A stretch of DNA of 39,673 nt from an uncultured Pelagibacteraceae bacterium (GTDB taxonomy: Bacteria; Pseudomonadota; Alphaproteobacteria; Pelagibacterales; Pelagibacteraceae): NCBI GenBank assembly GCA_902583785.1, contig CACHXE010000006.1, positions 1-39,673 of the forward strand, written 5' to 3'. A program made the position numbers and the translations under genes. Below the pieces are notes generated by a model. It saw only the letters and a program-made list of their open reading frames with translations, was not told the origin of the DNA and ran no database searches. Below, in pieces: positions 30,644-39,673 of the stretch. The number at the start of each line of letters is the position of its first letter. Position 1 is the first letter of the stretch.

Positions 30644-32097
30644 CAATCAATATCGGTGGTGGAGAATTGAAGGAATTGAAGCCTAGAATTTTAGTTATGG
30701 GAGTAGGTGGGGCTGGAGGTAACGCAATTAATGCAATGATAGATGACGGAATGCAAGGAGTAGAATTTGTTGCAGTAAACACAGATGCTCAAGATTTAAA
30801 GGCAAACAAAGCTGATGCAAAAATTCAAATTGGAATGAACCTAACAAAAGGTCTTGGCGCAGGAGCAAAACATGATATCGGCCAAGCAGCGGCTGACGAA
30901 TCTTTAAATGAAATAGTAACTTACTTACAAGGAGCCAATATGGTTTTTATTACTGCGGGAATGGGTGGAGGAACGGGAACTGGAGCTTCACACGTTGTTG
31001 CAAGAGCTGCAAAAGAATTAAATATACTAACCGTTGGAGTAATCACGCTGCCATTCTCTTATGAAGGGCCAAAGAGAATGAGAAGAGCTATAGATGGTTG
31101 GGAAAAATTAAAAAAACATTTGGATGCATCGATTGTTGTTCCTAATCAAAATCTTTTCAAAATAGCAAATGAAGCTACAACTTTTGAGAAATCTTTTTCT
31201 TTATCAAATGATGTTTTAAAACATGGTGTTAGAAGTGTAACTGATTTAATGGTTAGACCTGGTTTGATTAATTTAGACTTTGCTGACGTCGAAACTGTTA
31301 TGAGTTCTATGGGTAAAGCAATGATGGGAACTGGTGAAGCTGAAGGTGAAAATAGAGCTGTAACAGCAACTGATTTAGCATTAAATAATCCTTTAATAGA
31401 TGACTACTCTTTAAAAGGTGCCAGAGGACTTCTTGTAAATATAACTGGCGGAGATGACATTAAGTTATTTGAAGTTGATCAGGCTGTAAATAAAATCAGA
31501 GCAGAAGTGGATCCGGAGGCAGAGTTAATATTTGGAGCTATTAAAGATGAGAGTTTAAATGGTAAAATGAGAGTATCTATAGTCGCCACTGCTCTAGATG
31601 GACAAAGCCCCGATTTAAAACACGACGTAATTAATAATGTGCACAGAATCCACACTAGAAACTCTGGTTATTCAGAAGAAAACGTTGCCAACACAACTCT
31701 TCCAACCATGCCTGACCCAGGATCTATTCAGGGCGCAACTGCTTTAAAATTGGATGAAGAAATTAAAACTGACACCGTTCCCAAAAAACAAGAAGATTTA
31801 GTTTCTGGGGTTTCTTTAGAGAACGCGGCCTATTTTGAAAATAACTCAGACAAAACTTTGAGCGATCAAAACAGTGATGAGCAACAAGAAATTGTAATAG
31901 ACGATATCTCTTTGTACGAAGAAAAACCTTCAAATGATCCTGATACGGAATACAATCAGGATGAGATTTCCCCCCAATTATTTTCTGATGAAGATAATTC
32001 AAATGCTTCATCAGAAAGTAAGGATGAAACAATTTCAAAAAATGGGGAAGAAGAAGATTTTGAGATACCAGCTTTTTTGAGAAAACAAAAATTTTAA
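30640..32097 (+). CDS. ftsZ: Cell division protein FtsZ
   Basis: 'GVGGAGGNAINAM', tubulin signature 'GMGGGTGTGAS', C-terminal conserved peptide 'FEIPAFLRKQ'; SD GGAGGGAG, ATGA overlap with mraZ. Confidence 0.98.
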   Translation: MTINIGGGELKELKPRILVMGVGGAGGNAINAMIDDGMQGVEFVAVNTDAQDLKANKADAKIQIGMNLTKGLGAGAKHDIGQAAADESLNEIVTYLQGANMVFITAGMGGGTGTGASHVVARAAKELNILTVGVITLPFSYEGPKRMRRAIDGWEKLKKHLDASIVVPNQNLFKIANEATTFEKSFSLSNDVLKHGVRSVTDLMVRPGLINLDFADVETVMSSMGKAMMGTGEAEGENRAVTATDLALNNPLIDDYSLKGARGLLVNITGGDDIKLFEVDQAVNKIRAEVDPEAELIFGAIKDESLNGKMRVSIVATALDGQSPDLKHDVINNVHRIHTRNSGYSEENVANTTLPTMPDPGSIQGATALKLDEEIKTDTVPKKQEDLVSGVSLENAAYFENNSDKTLSDQNSDEQQEIVIDDISLYEEKPSNDPDTEYNQDEISPQLFSDEDNSNASSESKDETISKNGEEEDFEIPAFLRKQKF

Positions 32098-32108
32098 CTT
32101 CTCAAAAG

Positions 32109-33122
32109 ATGAAAGATTTTTCATCGTTCAAAGACTCAGCACATTATCCTGTAATGTTGAAAGAGGTTATGAAAGTTTGTTCACCAGAAAAAGGTGGATT
32201 ATTCCTCGATTGTACTTTTGGTTGTGGTGGATACAGTAATGCAATACTTTCATTTCCCAAAACAAGAGTAATCGCCATAGATAGAGACTCCCAAACCAAA
32301 AAATATGCAATTCAAACAGAAAAAAATTTTAAAAATCGTTTTACTTTTCATAATATAAAATTTAGTGAATTAAATAAATCAATTGGTGAAAATACAAAAT
32401 TAGATTATATAATTTTTGACCTTGGCCTTTCATCATTACAAATTCTAGATCTTAAGAGAGGTTTTTCATTTAATTCAAAAAATAAGCTTGATATGGGCAT
32501 GGGAATAAATTCTTTAACTGCACACCAGGTAATAAATAGTTTTGATTTAAAAACATTAACAAATATTCTTAGATTTTTTGGTGAAGAGGAGGCGTCTTAT
32601 AAAATTGCAAAAAATATAATAAAAAAAAGAAATACAGGACAAATTAAATTAACAACTGATTTAGTAAATATAATAAAAAGTAGTAAAAAGAAAAATTTCA
32701 AAAAAAAAATTAATATTTCAACCAAAACTTTTCAGGCGTTAAGAATATTTGTTAATAAGGAAATTTCAGAGTTAATAGAAGGTTTAATTAAAGCAAGCAA
32801 ATTTTTAAAGTCTGGGGGCAAAATAGTTGTTGTAAGTTTTCACTCTATAGAAGATAAAATAGTTAAATTTTTCTTTACCAATTTTTCAAATAATAAACCA
32901 AAGTTATCTAGGTATTTTCCCGAAACAAAAGTAGAGAAAACTCTTTTTAAAAATTACTCTAATAAAATAATTAGGCCCACCCGGAAAGAAATAGAGATTA
33001 ACAATGCCTCAAGGTCAGCAAAACTTAGATTTGCAGTAAGGAATAAAGAAGAATTTTTTTATCCTAAAAATTTGAAAGATCGATTTTCTTATTATTTAGA
33101 ACTTGAAAATAGCCATGTTTAA
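32109..33122 (+). CDS. rsmH: 16S rRNA (cytosine1402-N4)-methyltransferase
   Basis: 'HYPVMLKEVMKVCSPEKGGLFLDCTFGCGGYSNAIL', 'DLGLSSLQI', 'VSFHSIEDKIVKFFF', 'NNASRSAKLRFAVR'. Confidence 0.96.
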   Translation: MKDFSSFKDSAHYPVMLKEVMKVCSPEKGGLFLDCTFGCGGYSNAILSFPKTRVIAIDRDSQTKKYAIQTEKNFKNRFTFHNIKFSELNKSIGENTKLDYIIFDLGLSSLQILDLKRGFSFNSKNKLDMGMGINSLTAHQVINSFDLKTLTNILRFFGEEEASYKIAKNIIKKRNTGQIKLTTDLVNIIKSSKKKNFKKKINISTKTFQALRIFVNKEISELIEGLIKASKFLKSGGKIVVVSFHSIEDKIVKFFFTNFSNNKPKLSRYFPETKVEKTLFKNYSNKIIRPTRKEIEINNASRSAKLRFAVRNKEEFFYPKNLKDRFSYYLELENSHV

Positions 33123-33456
33123 AAAATCTGTTGTTATTTCACTCTGTACATTTTTCATTTTAATGGTTTTTACATCCTTTATTAAGAACAAGACCAGAGG
33201 TATTGAAAAAAATATTCAAAAATTAAATAAAGAAATCTCTGTTTTACAAAAAGAATTAGATAACTCTATTATTGATTTCGTTTACCTTTCAAGTCCAGAA
33301 AAATTAGAAGAGAATTTAAATTCTTTTGGTAAAAAAAAATATTCAAGTTTTGATCATTCAAGATTTTTTTTGTCAACCCAAGAATTTCAGAAACATAGTT
33401 CAAAAGAAACCCTTAATTTGAAAAGTAAAAATTACAATGATCAAAAAAATAATTGA
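33115..33456 (+). CDS. ftsL: FtsL-like short bitopic septal protein
   Basis: Position between rsmH and ftsI; one N-terminal TM followed by a coiled-coil-like 'NIQKLNKEISVLQKELD' and 'LSSPEKLEEN'. Confidence 0.7.
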   Translation: MFKKSVVISLCTFFILMVFTSFIKNKTRGIEKNIQKLNKEISVLQKELDNSIIDFVYLSSPEKLEENLNSFGKKKYSSFDHSRFFLSTQEFQKHSSKETLNLKSKNYNDQKNN

Positions 33457-35176
33457 TAAAAAACAAAACCAAAGAAGCTTTTACTTTGATGATTACAATC
33501 ATCATTTTGATAATTCTGCAAAAAAATATAGATTAAATATTAATGATGATAGAGTTTATTTATTATTTTTTATTTTTTTTTCATTAATTCTAATTTTCTC
33601 AATAAAAATTTTATCTACTTCTTTACAGGGGGTTAATATAAAAAATAATCAAGTTTATCAAAACCAAGTTTTCAAGCCAATTAGACAAGATATTTTTGAT
33701 AGAAATGGAGAACCGATTGCTAAAAATATTGAAGTCTTCCACGCAGCAATTAAACCAAACTTAATAAATGATAAAAAAAAATTTGTTCTCAAATTAAAAC
33801 TATTTTATCCAGATATTGATATTGAAGTAATACGTGAAAAATTAGAGAAAAATAAATATTTTTATTTGAAAAGAAACATTACAGAAGAAGAAAGGATTAA
33901 ACTGTGGTCCTTGGGTGAGAAAGGCTTGTTATTTGAGAAAACACAAACCAGGATATACCCACATAGAAATTTATTTAGTCACGTTGTTGGGCAAATAGAT
34001 ATGGACAACAATGGAATCTCTGGAATTGAAAAATCTTTTGATAAAGAATTAAAATTAGGCACAAAACCAATTACTATGACTCTAAATACAAATCTACAGT
34101 TTTTAATAAGAGAAGAATTGATTAAATTTCAAAAAGTTTTTAAGAATATTGGTAGCGCATCAATTTTGATGGATGTTAATAATGGGGAAATACTTTCTAT
34201 GGTTTCATTACCTGATTTTGATTTGAATAAAAGAGAAAAAATTAATGATATAAATTATATCAATAGAGCTAGTAAGGGCCTATATGAACTTGGATCAGTT
34301 TTTAAAACATTTACTCTAGCTGGAGCATTAAATGAAGGATTAATCAAAACTAATACGGAATTCAAAAATCTTCCTAAAAAAATTTCTTGTGCTGGAAGAT
34401 CTATTGGAGAATATGATGATAAAATTCCCTCTAGTTTAACCGCCGAACAAATTTTAATAAGATCAGGAAATATTGGTTCAGTTAGAATTGCTCAAAAGAT
34501 TGGAGAAAAAAAAATGAGAGTTTTTCTAAAAAATATTGGTGTATTGAGTAATATAGAATTTGATATAGAAGAAGTAGCAGAACAAAAGCCTATTAGATGG
34601 GGAAAATGCAAACTTGCAACAGCATCTTTTGGTCACGGTATATCAACCACTCTTTTACAACTAGGAAAAGGTTACTCTATTATTTCTAATGGAGGTTTTT
34701 ATGTTAAGCCTACATTAATAAAAAAAGAAATTGAAGAGAGAAAAAAAATTAGAATTTTAAATAAGGAAGTTTCAAAAAAAATAAATCCAATATTAAGAAA
34801 AATTGTTTCAACAAAAGAAGGTACCGCCAACTTTGCAAATATTGATGGGTTTGAGGTTGGAGGAAAGACAGGCACAGCTCAGAAATCATTTGATGGAATT
34901 TACTCAAAAAATAAGATCAACACCTTTGTGGCAGTCTTTCCAACGTCTAAGCCAAAATATATTTTATTAGTGCTTTTGGATGAGCCAAAGCCTAGTAAAG
35001 ATTATATTTATCATTATAGAGACGGAAGTGGATGGAAATATAAAGGAACTCCTTATAATACAGCTGGGTGGACTTCAGTAGAAATTGCGGGCAAAATTAT
35101 AGAGAAAATTGGACCTATTTTAGCCATAAATAGAAATGATTTTTACGACAACCATGTTGTTAAAAAATCTAATTAG
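33437..35176 (+). CDS. ftsI: Septal peptidoglycan transpeptidase FtsI (PBP3)
   Basis: 'RQDIFDRNGEPIAKNI', SxxK 'ELGSVFKTFTLAGAL', SxN 'SGN', KTG 'VGGKTGTAQK'. Confidence 0.96.
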   Translation: MIKKIIDKKQNQRSFYFDDYNHHFDNSAKKYRLNINDDRVYLLFFIFFSLILIFSIKILSTSLQGVNIKNNQVYQNQVFKPIRQDIFDRNGEPIAKNIEVFHAAIKPNLINDKKKFVLKLKLFYPDIDIEVIREKLEKNKYFYLKRNITEEERIKLWSLGEKGLLFEKTQTRIYPHRNLFSHVVGQIDMDNNGISGIEKSFDKELKLGTKPITMTLNTNLQFLIREELIKFQKVFKNIGSASILMDVNNGEILSMVSLPDFDLNKREKINDINYINRASKGLYELGSVFKTFTLAGALNEGLIKTNTEFKNLPKKISCAGRSIGEYDDKIPSSLTAEQILIRSGNIGSVRIAQKIGEKKMRVFLKNIGVLSNIEFDIEEVAEQKPIRWGKCKLATASFGHGISTTLLQLGKGYSIISNGGFYVKPTLIKKEIEERKKIRILNKEVSKKINPILRKIVSTKEGTANFANIDGFEVGGKTGTAQKSFDGIYSKNKINTFVAVFPTSKPKYILLVLLDEPKPSKDYIYHYRDGSGWKYKGTPYNTAGWTSVEIAGKIIEKIGPILAINRNDFYDNHVVKKSN

Positions 35177-38000
35177 TAATCTTAAGCCTGATTTGGGCTC
35201 GATTAAAATCAATGGCATATCTTTTGATAGTAGAACTACAAAAAAAGGAAACCTATTTGTCTCAATAAGAGGAAATAAATTAAACGGTAACAACTATATT
35301 GCCCATGCAATTTCAAAGGGCGCTAAAGTTATAATTTATTCTGGAAAAATTAAAAAAAATGTAAAATCAGTATTTATAAAAGTAAAAGATACAAGAAATA
35401 CATTAGCCAAGCTCAGCAGTAAATATTATAAGAATAAACCAAAAAATTTAGTTGCTGTTACAGGCACAAATGGAAAAACATCAATAGCAGATTTTTTTTG
35501 TCAGATTTTTTATTTACAGAAAAAAAATTCAGGTTTTATTGGAACGCTTGGTTTAAAAAAAAATAGATCATTAAAAAAAAGAAATCTTACAACTTTAGAC
35601 TCTTTGACCTTAAATAAAGATTTAAAGGAAATGAAAGATAATAAAATAAATAATGTTATAATTGAAGCATCAAGTCACGGGTTAAAACAAAAAAGATTAA
35701 ATTTTTTAAAAATAAAAACTGGTATCTTCACGAATTTAAGTCATGATCATTTAGATTATCATAAAAATATGAATGATTATTTTCATTCCAAACTTTTACT
35801 TTTTAAAAAACTTTTATCCAATAATGGTAATATAATTACCGATACTGACATTAAACAATATAGTACTTTAAAAAAAATACAAAATAAGAGAAAACTCAAA
35901 ATTTTTACAATAGGATCAAAAAGTAAAACATTTAAAATTTTAAATCACAATATTCATAAAAATTTTCAAACTTTAGATATTATTTGGAAAGAAAAAATTT
36001 TTAAATTAAAAATAAATTTGTACGGATCAATTCAAATTAAAAATTTATTTATGGCAATTCTTGCATCAAATTTATGTGGAATTAAAATGGAGAATATTTT
36101 TAAAAAAATCGAAAAAATAAAAAATGTTAATGGAAGACTTGAATTAATAAAAATTTTTCCAAATCAATCAAGAGTATTCTTAGATTACGCACACACACCT
36201 GATGCATTAAAGACCGCTATTATTTCACTCAGAGAACATTTTAAAAAAAAAATTACTGTAATTTTTGGATGTGGGGGAGAAAGAGATAAAAGTAAAAGAA
36301 GATTGATGGGTAGTATCGCAAAAGAACATTGTGATAAAATTTATATTACAGATGATAATCCAAGAAATGAAAACCCAAAAAAAATTAGAAAAGATATAAT
36401 GAATGGATTAAAAAATTCAAATGCAATAGAGATTGGTGGTAGAAAAAAAGCAATAATTAATGCTTTAAAAAATTCAGATCCTTATGAGATTATATTAATT
36501 GCTGGTAAAGGACATGAGACTTATCAAGATTTAGGTAATAAAAAAATATTTTTAAATGATAAAAAGATTGTCAAAGAATTCATAAATAAGAAAAACTTTT
36601 CAATAAATAATAAAATCAATAATTTAAGATACAATAACCTTATTTTAAAGAAAACTTTAAAAACTAAAAAAAATCATTTCTTTGACGGCGTTTCTATTAA
36701 CTCAAAACAAATAAAAAATAAAAATTTATTTATTGCTATTAAAGGAAAAAAGAGAGATGGTCACAACTTTTTAAATCAGGCTTTAAAAAATGGAGCCAAT
36801 TATTGTATAGTATCAAAGTCAATCAAAAAAAAATCAAAATTTATTCGAGTAAAGAATTCAATGTTTTTTTTAAGCACGTTGGCCAAATATAAACGAAATT
36901 TATCTTCCGCAAAATTTATTGCAATTACTGGAAGTTCAGGAAAAACCACAGTAAAAACAATGCTTGGAAATTTGTTAGGCGAATATTCTAAAACGTATTT
37001 TTCACCTCGATCATATAATAACCATTATGGAGTTCCTTTAAGCATTTCTAATATGAAGCCTGATGATAATTTTGGAGTTTTTGAAGTTGGGATGAGTAAA
37101 TTTAATGAGATTTATAAGTTGTCCTCATTGGTTAAACCTCATGTTGGTATTATAACAAATATTGCAGAAGCTCATTTAGAAAACTTCAGAAGCATTAAAG
37201 ACATAGCAAAAGCAAAAAGTGAAATCATTTATAATATTCAAAAAGGCGGAACAATAATTTTAAATAGGGACGATAAATTTTTTAATTTTTTTATAAAAAT
37301 TGCAAGAAAAAATAAAATAAATGTCAGGTCTTTTGGTTTTTCAAAAGAATCTAATGTTAGATTTGAAAGTATAAAAAAATTATACAATTATTTTTTATTA
37401 AAAATCTCTATAGATAATAAGAAACTTTTATTGAAAATAAACAATCGTAATAAAAACTATATAATGAATATTTTATGCTGCATTACATGCATTGATAATT
37501 TAGATCTATCTTTAGATAAAACCAAAGGTTTTTTCAAAGTACAAACATTTTTACAAGGAAGAGGTAAAATTGATAAAATAAATAAATTTGATAAAAGATT
37601 TTTCTTAATTGACGAAAGCTATAATGCCAATCCATTATCCGTAAAGTCTGCAATTGAAAACTTTTCTAATATTCAAAAGAGCGGAAAGAGAAAATACTTT
37701 CTTTTTGGGGATATGTTAGAATTGGGTAAAAATTCGCACATTTACCACAAAAAAATCTCAAAATTCATAAATAATAGTGATATTGATAAAACGTTTGTTT
37801 ATGGAGAAAGGGCAATACAAACTTTTAAAAAATTAAAGAAATCTAAAAGAGGAAAAATATTTGAGGATTTGAAGTCTTTTAACGATACGTTTTCTAAAAT
37901 TTTAAAAAATGGGGATTTTTTAATGATAAAAGGTTCTAATGAAACTAAGCTAAATGAAGTATCAAAAAATCTTTTAAGGGGTAGAATGAATGCTTTATAG
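35154..38000 (+). CDS. murE-murF: Fused UDP-MurNAc-tripeptide synthetase / UDP-MurNAc-tripeptide--D-Ala-D-Ala ligase (MurE-MurF fusion)
   Basis: Two complete Mur ligase signatures in one uninterrupted ORF: 'VAVTGTNGKTSIADFF' with DAP motif 'DNPRNE', and 'IAITGSSGKTTVKTMLG' with 'SYNNHYGVPLSI' and 'DESYNANPLSVKSAI'. Start ATG 35154 (MLLKNLISNLKPD) preferred to track start 35136. Confidence 0.95.
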   Translation: MLLKNLISNLKPDLGSIKINGISFDSRTTKKGNLFVSIRGNKLNGNNYIAHAISKGAKVIIYSGKIKKNVKSVFIKVKDTRNTLAKLSSKYYKNKPKNLVAVTGTNGKTSIADFFCQIFYLQKKNSGFIGTLGLKKNRSLKKRNLTTLDSLTLNKDLKEMKDNKINNVIIEASSHGLKQKRLNFLKIKTGIFTNLSHDHLDYHKNMNDYFHSKLLLFKKLLSNNGNIITDTDIKQYSTLKKIQNKRKLKIFTIGSKSKTFKILNHNIHKNFQTLDIIWKEKIFKLKINLYGSIQIKNLFMAILASNLCGIKMENIFKKIEKIKNVNGRLELIKIFPNQSRVFLDYAHTPDALKTAIISLREHFKKKITVIFGCGGERDKSKRRLMGSIAKEHCDKIYITDDNPRNENPKKIRKDIMNGLKNSNAIEIGGRKKAIINALKNSDPYEIILIAGKGHETYQDLGNKKIFLNDKKIVKEFINKKNFSINNKINNLRYNNLILKKTLKTKKNHFFDGVSINSKQIKNKNLFIAIKGKKRDGHNFLNQALKNGANYCIVSKSIKKKSKFIRVKNSMFFLSTLAKYKRNLSSAKFIAITGSSGKTTVKTMLGNLLGEYSKTYFSPRSYNNHYGVPLSISNMKPDDNFGVFEVGMSKFNEIYKLSSLVKPHVGIITNIAEAHLENFRSIKDIAKAKSEIIYNIQKGGTIILNRDDKFFNFFIKIARKNKINVRSFGFSKESNVRFESIKKLYNYFLLKISIDNKKLLLKINNRNKNYIMNILCCITCIDNLDLSLDKTKGFFKVQTFLQGRGKIDKINKFDKRFFLIDESYNANPLSVKSAIENFSNIQKSGKRKYFLFGDMLELGKNSHIYHKKISKFINNSDIDKTFVYGERAIQTFKKLKKSKRGKIFEDLKSFNDTFSKILKNGDFLMIKGSNETKLNEVSKNLLRGRMNAL

Positions 38001-39075
38001 TTTACTAACATCGCTAGTTGATACCTTCTCTTTTTTAAATGTATTCAAATATATAACTTTTAGAATAGGCCTAGCAGTTGTTACATCTTTAATAATTATT
38101 TTTTTAATTGGAAACCCCTTAATAAAATATTTTTCAAGAAAACAAATTACAGGACCAATTAGACAGGATGGACCAATTGATCACATAATAAAAAAGAGCG
38201 GAACGCCTACCATGGGTGGCTTAATGATATTAATTGGGATTATCACAAGCACTCTTATGTGGGCAGATTTACAAAATATTTATATATGGATTGTTCTTTT
38301 TGTCTGTACAGGACTTGGATTATTAGGTTTTGTCGATGATTATTTAAAAATTAAATTCAAAAATTCTACAGGGATTAATGCAAAACTTAAACTTTTTGGA
38401 CAATTACTAATTTCGTTGTTAGCTATTATTGTATTAGTTTTTTTTACCGATCACGAGAGTATTTCAAATTTATATTTTCCTTTTTTTAAAAATATAGTTT
38501 TGAATTTAGGTATATTTTTTATTCCCTTTGGTATTTTTGTAATCATCGGTTCCTCTAACGCAGTAAATTTAACAGATGGATTAGATGGGTTAGCTACAGT
38601 TCCCGTTATGTTAGTAGCATTATCCTTTTCGTTAATTTGTTATTTGGTTGGGAATACAATTTTTTCAAATTATCTTCAAATTCAATACATACCAAATGTT
38701 GGTGAACTTTCAATTTTTTGTGGTTCCGTAGTTGGGTCATGTCTTGGTTTTCTCTGGTATAATGCACCACCTGCAAAAATATTTATGGGCGATACCGGAT
38801 CATTGTCTTTAGGTGGTTCGATAGCTTCTGTTGCAATCATAGTAAAACATGAAATTGTGCTTGCTATTATTGGAGGTTTATTTGTTTTGGAAACAGTCTC
38901 AGTAATTATTCAAGTTATCTCATTTAAACTAACTGGGAAAAGAGTATTTATGATGGCACCTATTCATCATCACTTTGAAAAAAAAGGCTGGGCTGAGTCA
39001 ACGGTAGTAATTAGATTTTGGATAATAGCAATAATTTTAGCTTTAGTAGGTTTAGCAACATTAAAATTACGTTAA
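37990..39075 (+). CDS. mraY: Phospho-N-acetylmuramoyl-pentapeptide-transferase
   Basis: 'KKSGTPTMGGLMIL', 'GFVDDYLKI', 'NLTDGLDGLA', 'FMGDTGSLSLGG', 'MMAPIHHHFEKKGW'. Confidence 0.98.
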   Translation: MLYSLLTSLVDTFSFLNVFKYITFRIGLAVVTSLIIIFLIGNPLIKYFSRKQITGPIRQDGPIDHIIKKSGTPTMGGLMILIGIITSTLMWADLQNIYIWIVLFVCTGLGLLGFVDDYLKIKFKNSTGINAKLKLFGQLLISLLAIIVLVFFTDHESISNLYFPFFKNIVLNLGIFFIPFGIFVIIGSSNAVNLTDGLDGLATVPVMLVALSFSLICYLVGNTIFSNYLQIQYIPNVGELSIFCGSVVGSCLGFLWYNAPPAKIFMGDTGSLSLGGSIASVAIIVKHEIVLAIIGGLFVLETVSVIIQVISFKLTGKRVFMMAPIHHHFEKKGWAESTVVIRFWIIAIILALVGLATLKLR

Positions 39076-39084
39076 ACAAAATTG

Positions 39085-39673
39085 ATGAATATATCATTGG
39101 ATTTAAGCAATAAAAGTTTTGCAATTTATGGTCTAGGAAGTACCGGCCAGTCAATTATTAAATATTTTAAAAAACTAGGTGTAAAAAACTACGTTATCTG
39201 GGACGACAATAAAGCTCTTAAAAGTTATTGGAGGCTTAATAAAAAAAAAGAAAATTTGTTTTTCAAATTTTTGAATTTTGCTGATTATATTATAGTTAGT
39301 CCCGGTATAAATTTAAAAAAAAATAGATTTAGAAATGTTTTTTTAAAAAATAAACATAAAATTATTACAGACCTCGATCTCTTTTACATGACAAACCCAA
39401 AAATAAAATCAATCGTTGTAACTGGGACAAATGGAAAATCCACTACCTGCAAAATTATTGAACACATTTTAAAAAAAAACGGTTTTCAAGTAAAGCTAGG
39501 TGGAAATATAGGAAATCCTATTTTAGATTTAAAAGTTAAAAAAAATAGCACTATTATTATTGAGGCATCATCTTTTCAACTTTTTTATTCTAAATTTGTA
39601 AAGCCTAATTATGCAATAATACTAAATATATCTAATGATCATTTAGATTGGCACGGATCTATGAATAATTATA
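39085..39673 (+). CDS. murD: UDP-N-acetylmuramoylalanine--D-glutamate ligase, 3' truncated by window
   Basis: ATG 39085: MNISLDLSNKSFAIYGLGSTGQSIIKYFKKLGVKNYVIWDDN...YIIVSPGINLKKN...ITDLDLFYM...IVVTGTNGKSTTCKIIEHILKKNGFQVKLGGNIGNPILDL...EASSFQLFYS...NISNDHLDWHGS; open to the window end. Confidence 0.93.
   Translation, partial: MNISLDLSNKSFAIYGLGSTGQSIIKYFKKLGVKNYVIWDDNKALKSYWRLNKKKENLFFKFLNFADYIIVSPGINLKKNRFRNVFLKNKHKIITDLDLFYMTNPKIKSIVVTGTNGKSTTCKIIEHILKKNGFQVKLGGNIGNPILDLKVKKNSTIIIEASSFQLFYSKFVKPNYAIILNISNDHLDWHGSMNNY

Overview
AT-rich (about 30% GC by eye), densely packed chromosomal segment. Gene content, alphaproteobacterial-type rnpB and overlapping genes suggest a streamlined marine alphaproteobacterium of the SAR11/Pelagibacterales type; this placement is inference. 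Left to right: partial UbiK/BMFP-like gene; EnvZ/OmpR-type two-component system plus MarR regulator (petRP-like); ilvE; SAM methyltransferase; pgsA-uvrC-folB-SDR(folM-like)-uvrB cluster; aspartate aminotransferase; NAD-dependent epimerase; trxB; guaC; an ELM1-family / 2OG-Fe(II) oxygenase-like / Cys-rich small protein set; carAB; yqeY-dnaG-rpoD; a polytopic membrane protein; a CAU tRNA; a frameshifted fumarylacetoacetate-hydrolase gene; mlaC-mlaA; an N-acetylmuramoyl-L-alanine amidase; rnpB; and a dcw cluster (mraZ-ftsZ-rsmH-ftsL-ftsI-murE/murF fusion-mraY-murD, cut by the window end). Most of the window is housekeeping. The points most worth checking are the single-ORF murE-murF fusion, ftsZ placed directly after mraZ, a MraZ-box-like operator overlapping a strong promoter, a one-nucleotide frameshift in an A8 run in the FAH gene, a 17-codon hydrophobic micro-ORF abutting mlaC, the GC-elevated guaC, convergent genes sharing palindromic stop codons, and the uncharacterised ELM1/oxygenase/Cys-rich operon. 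I found no CRISPR array, transposase, phage module or obvious defence system.
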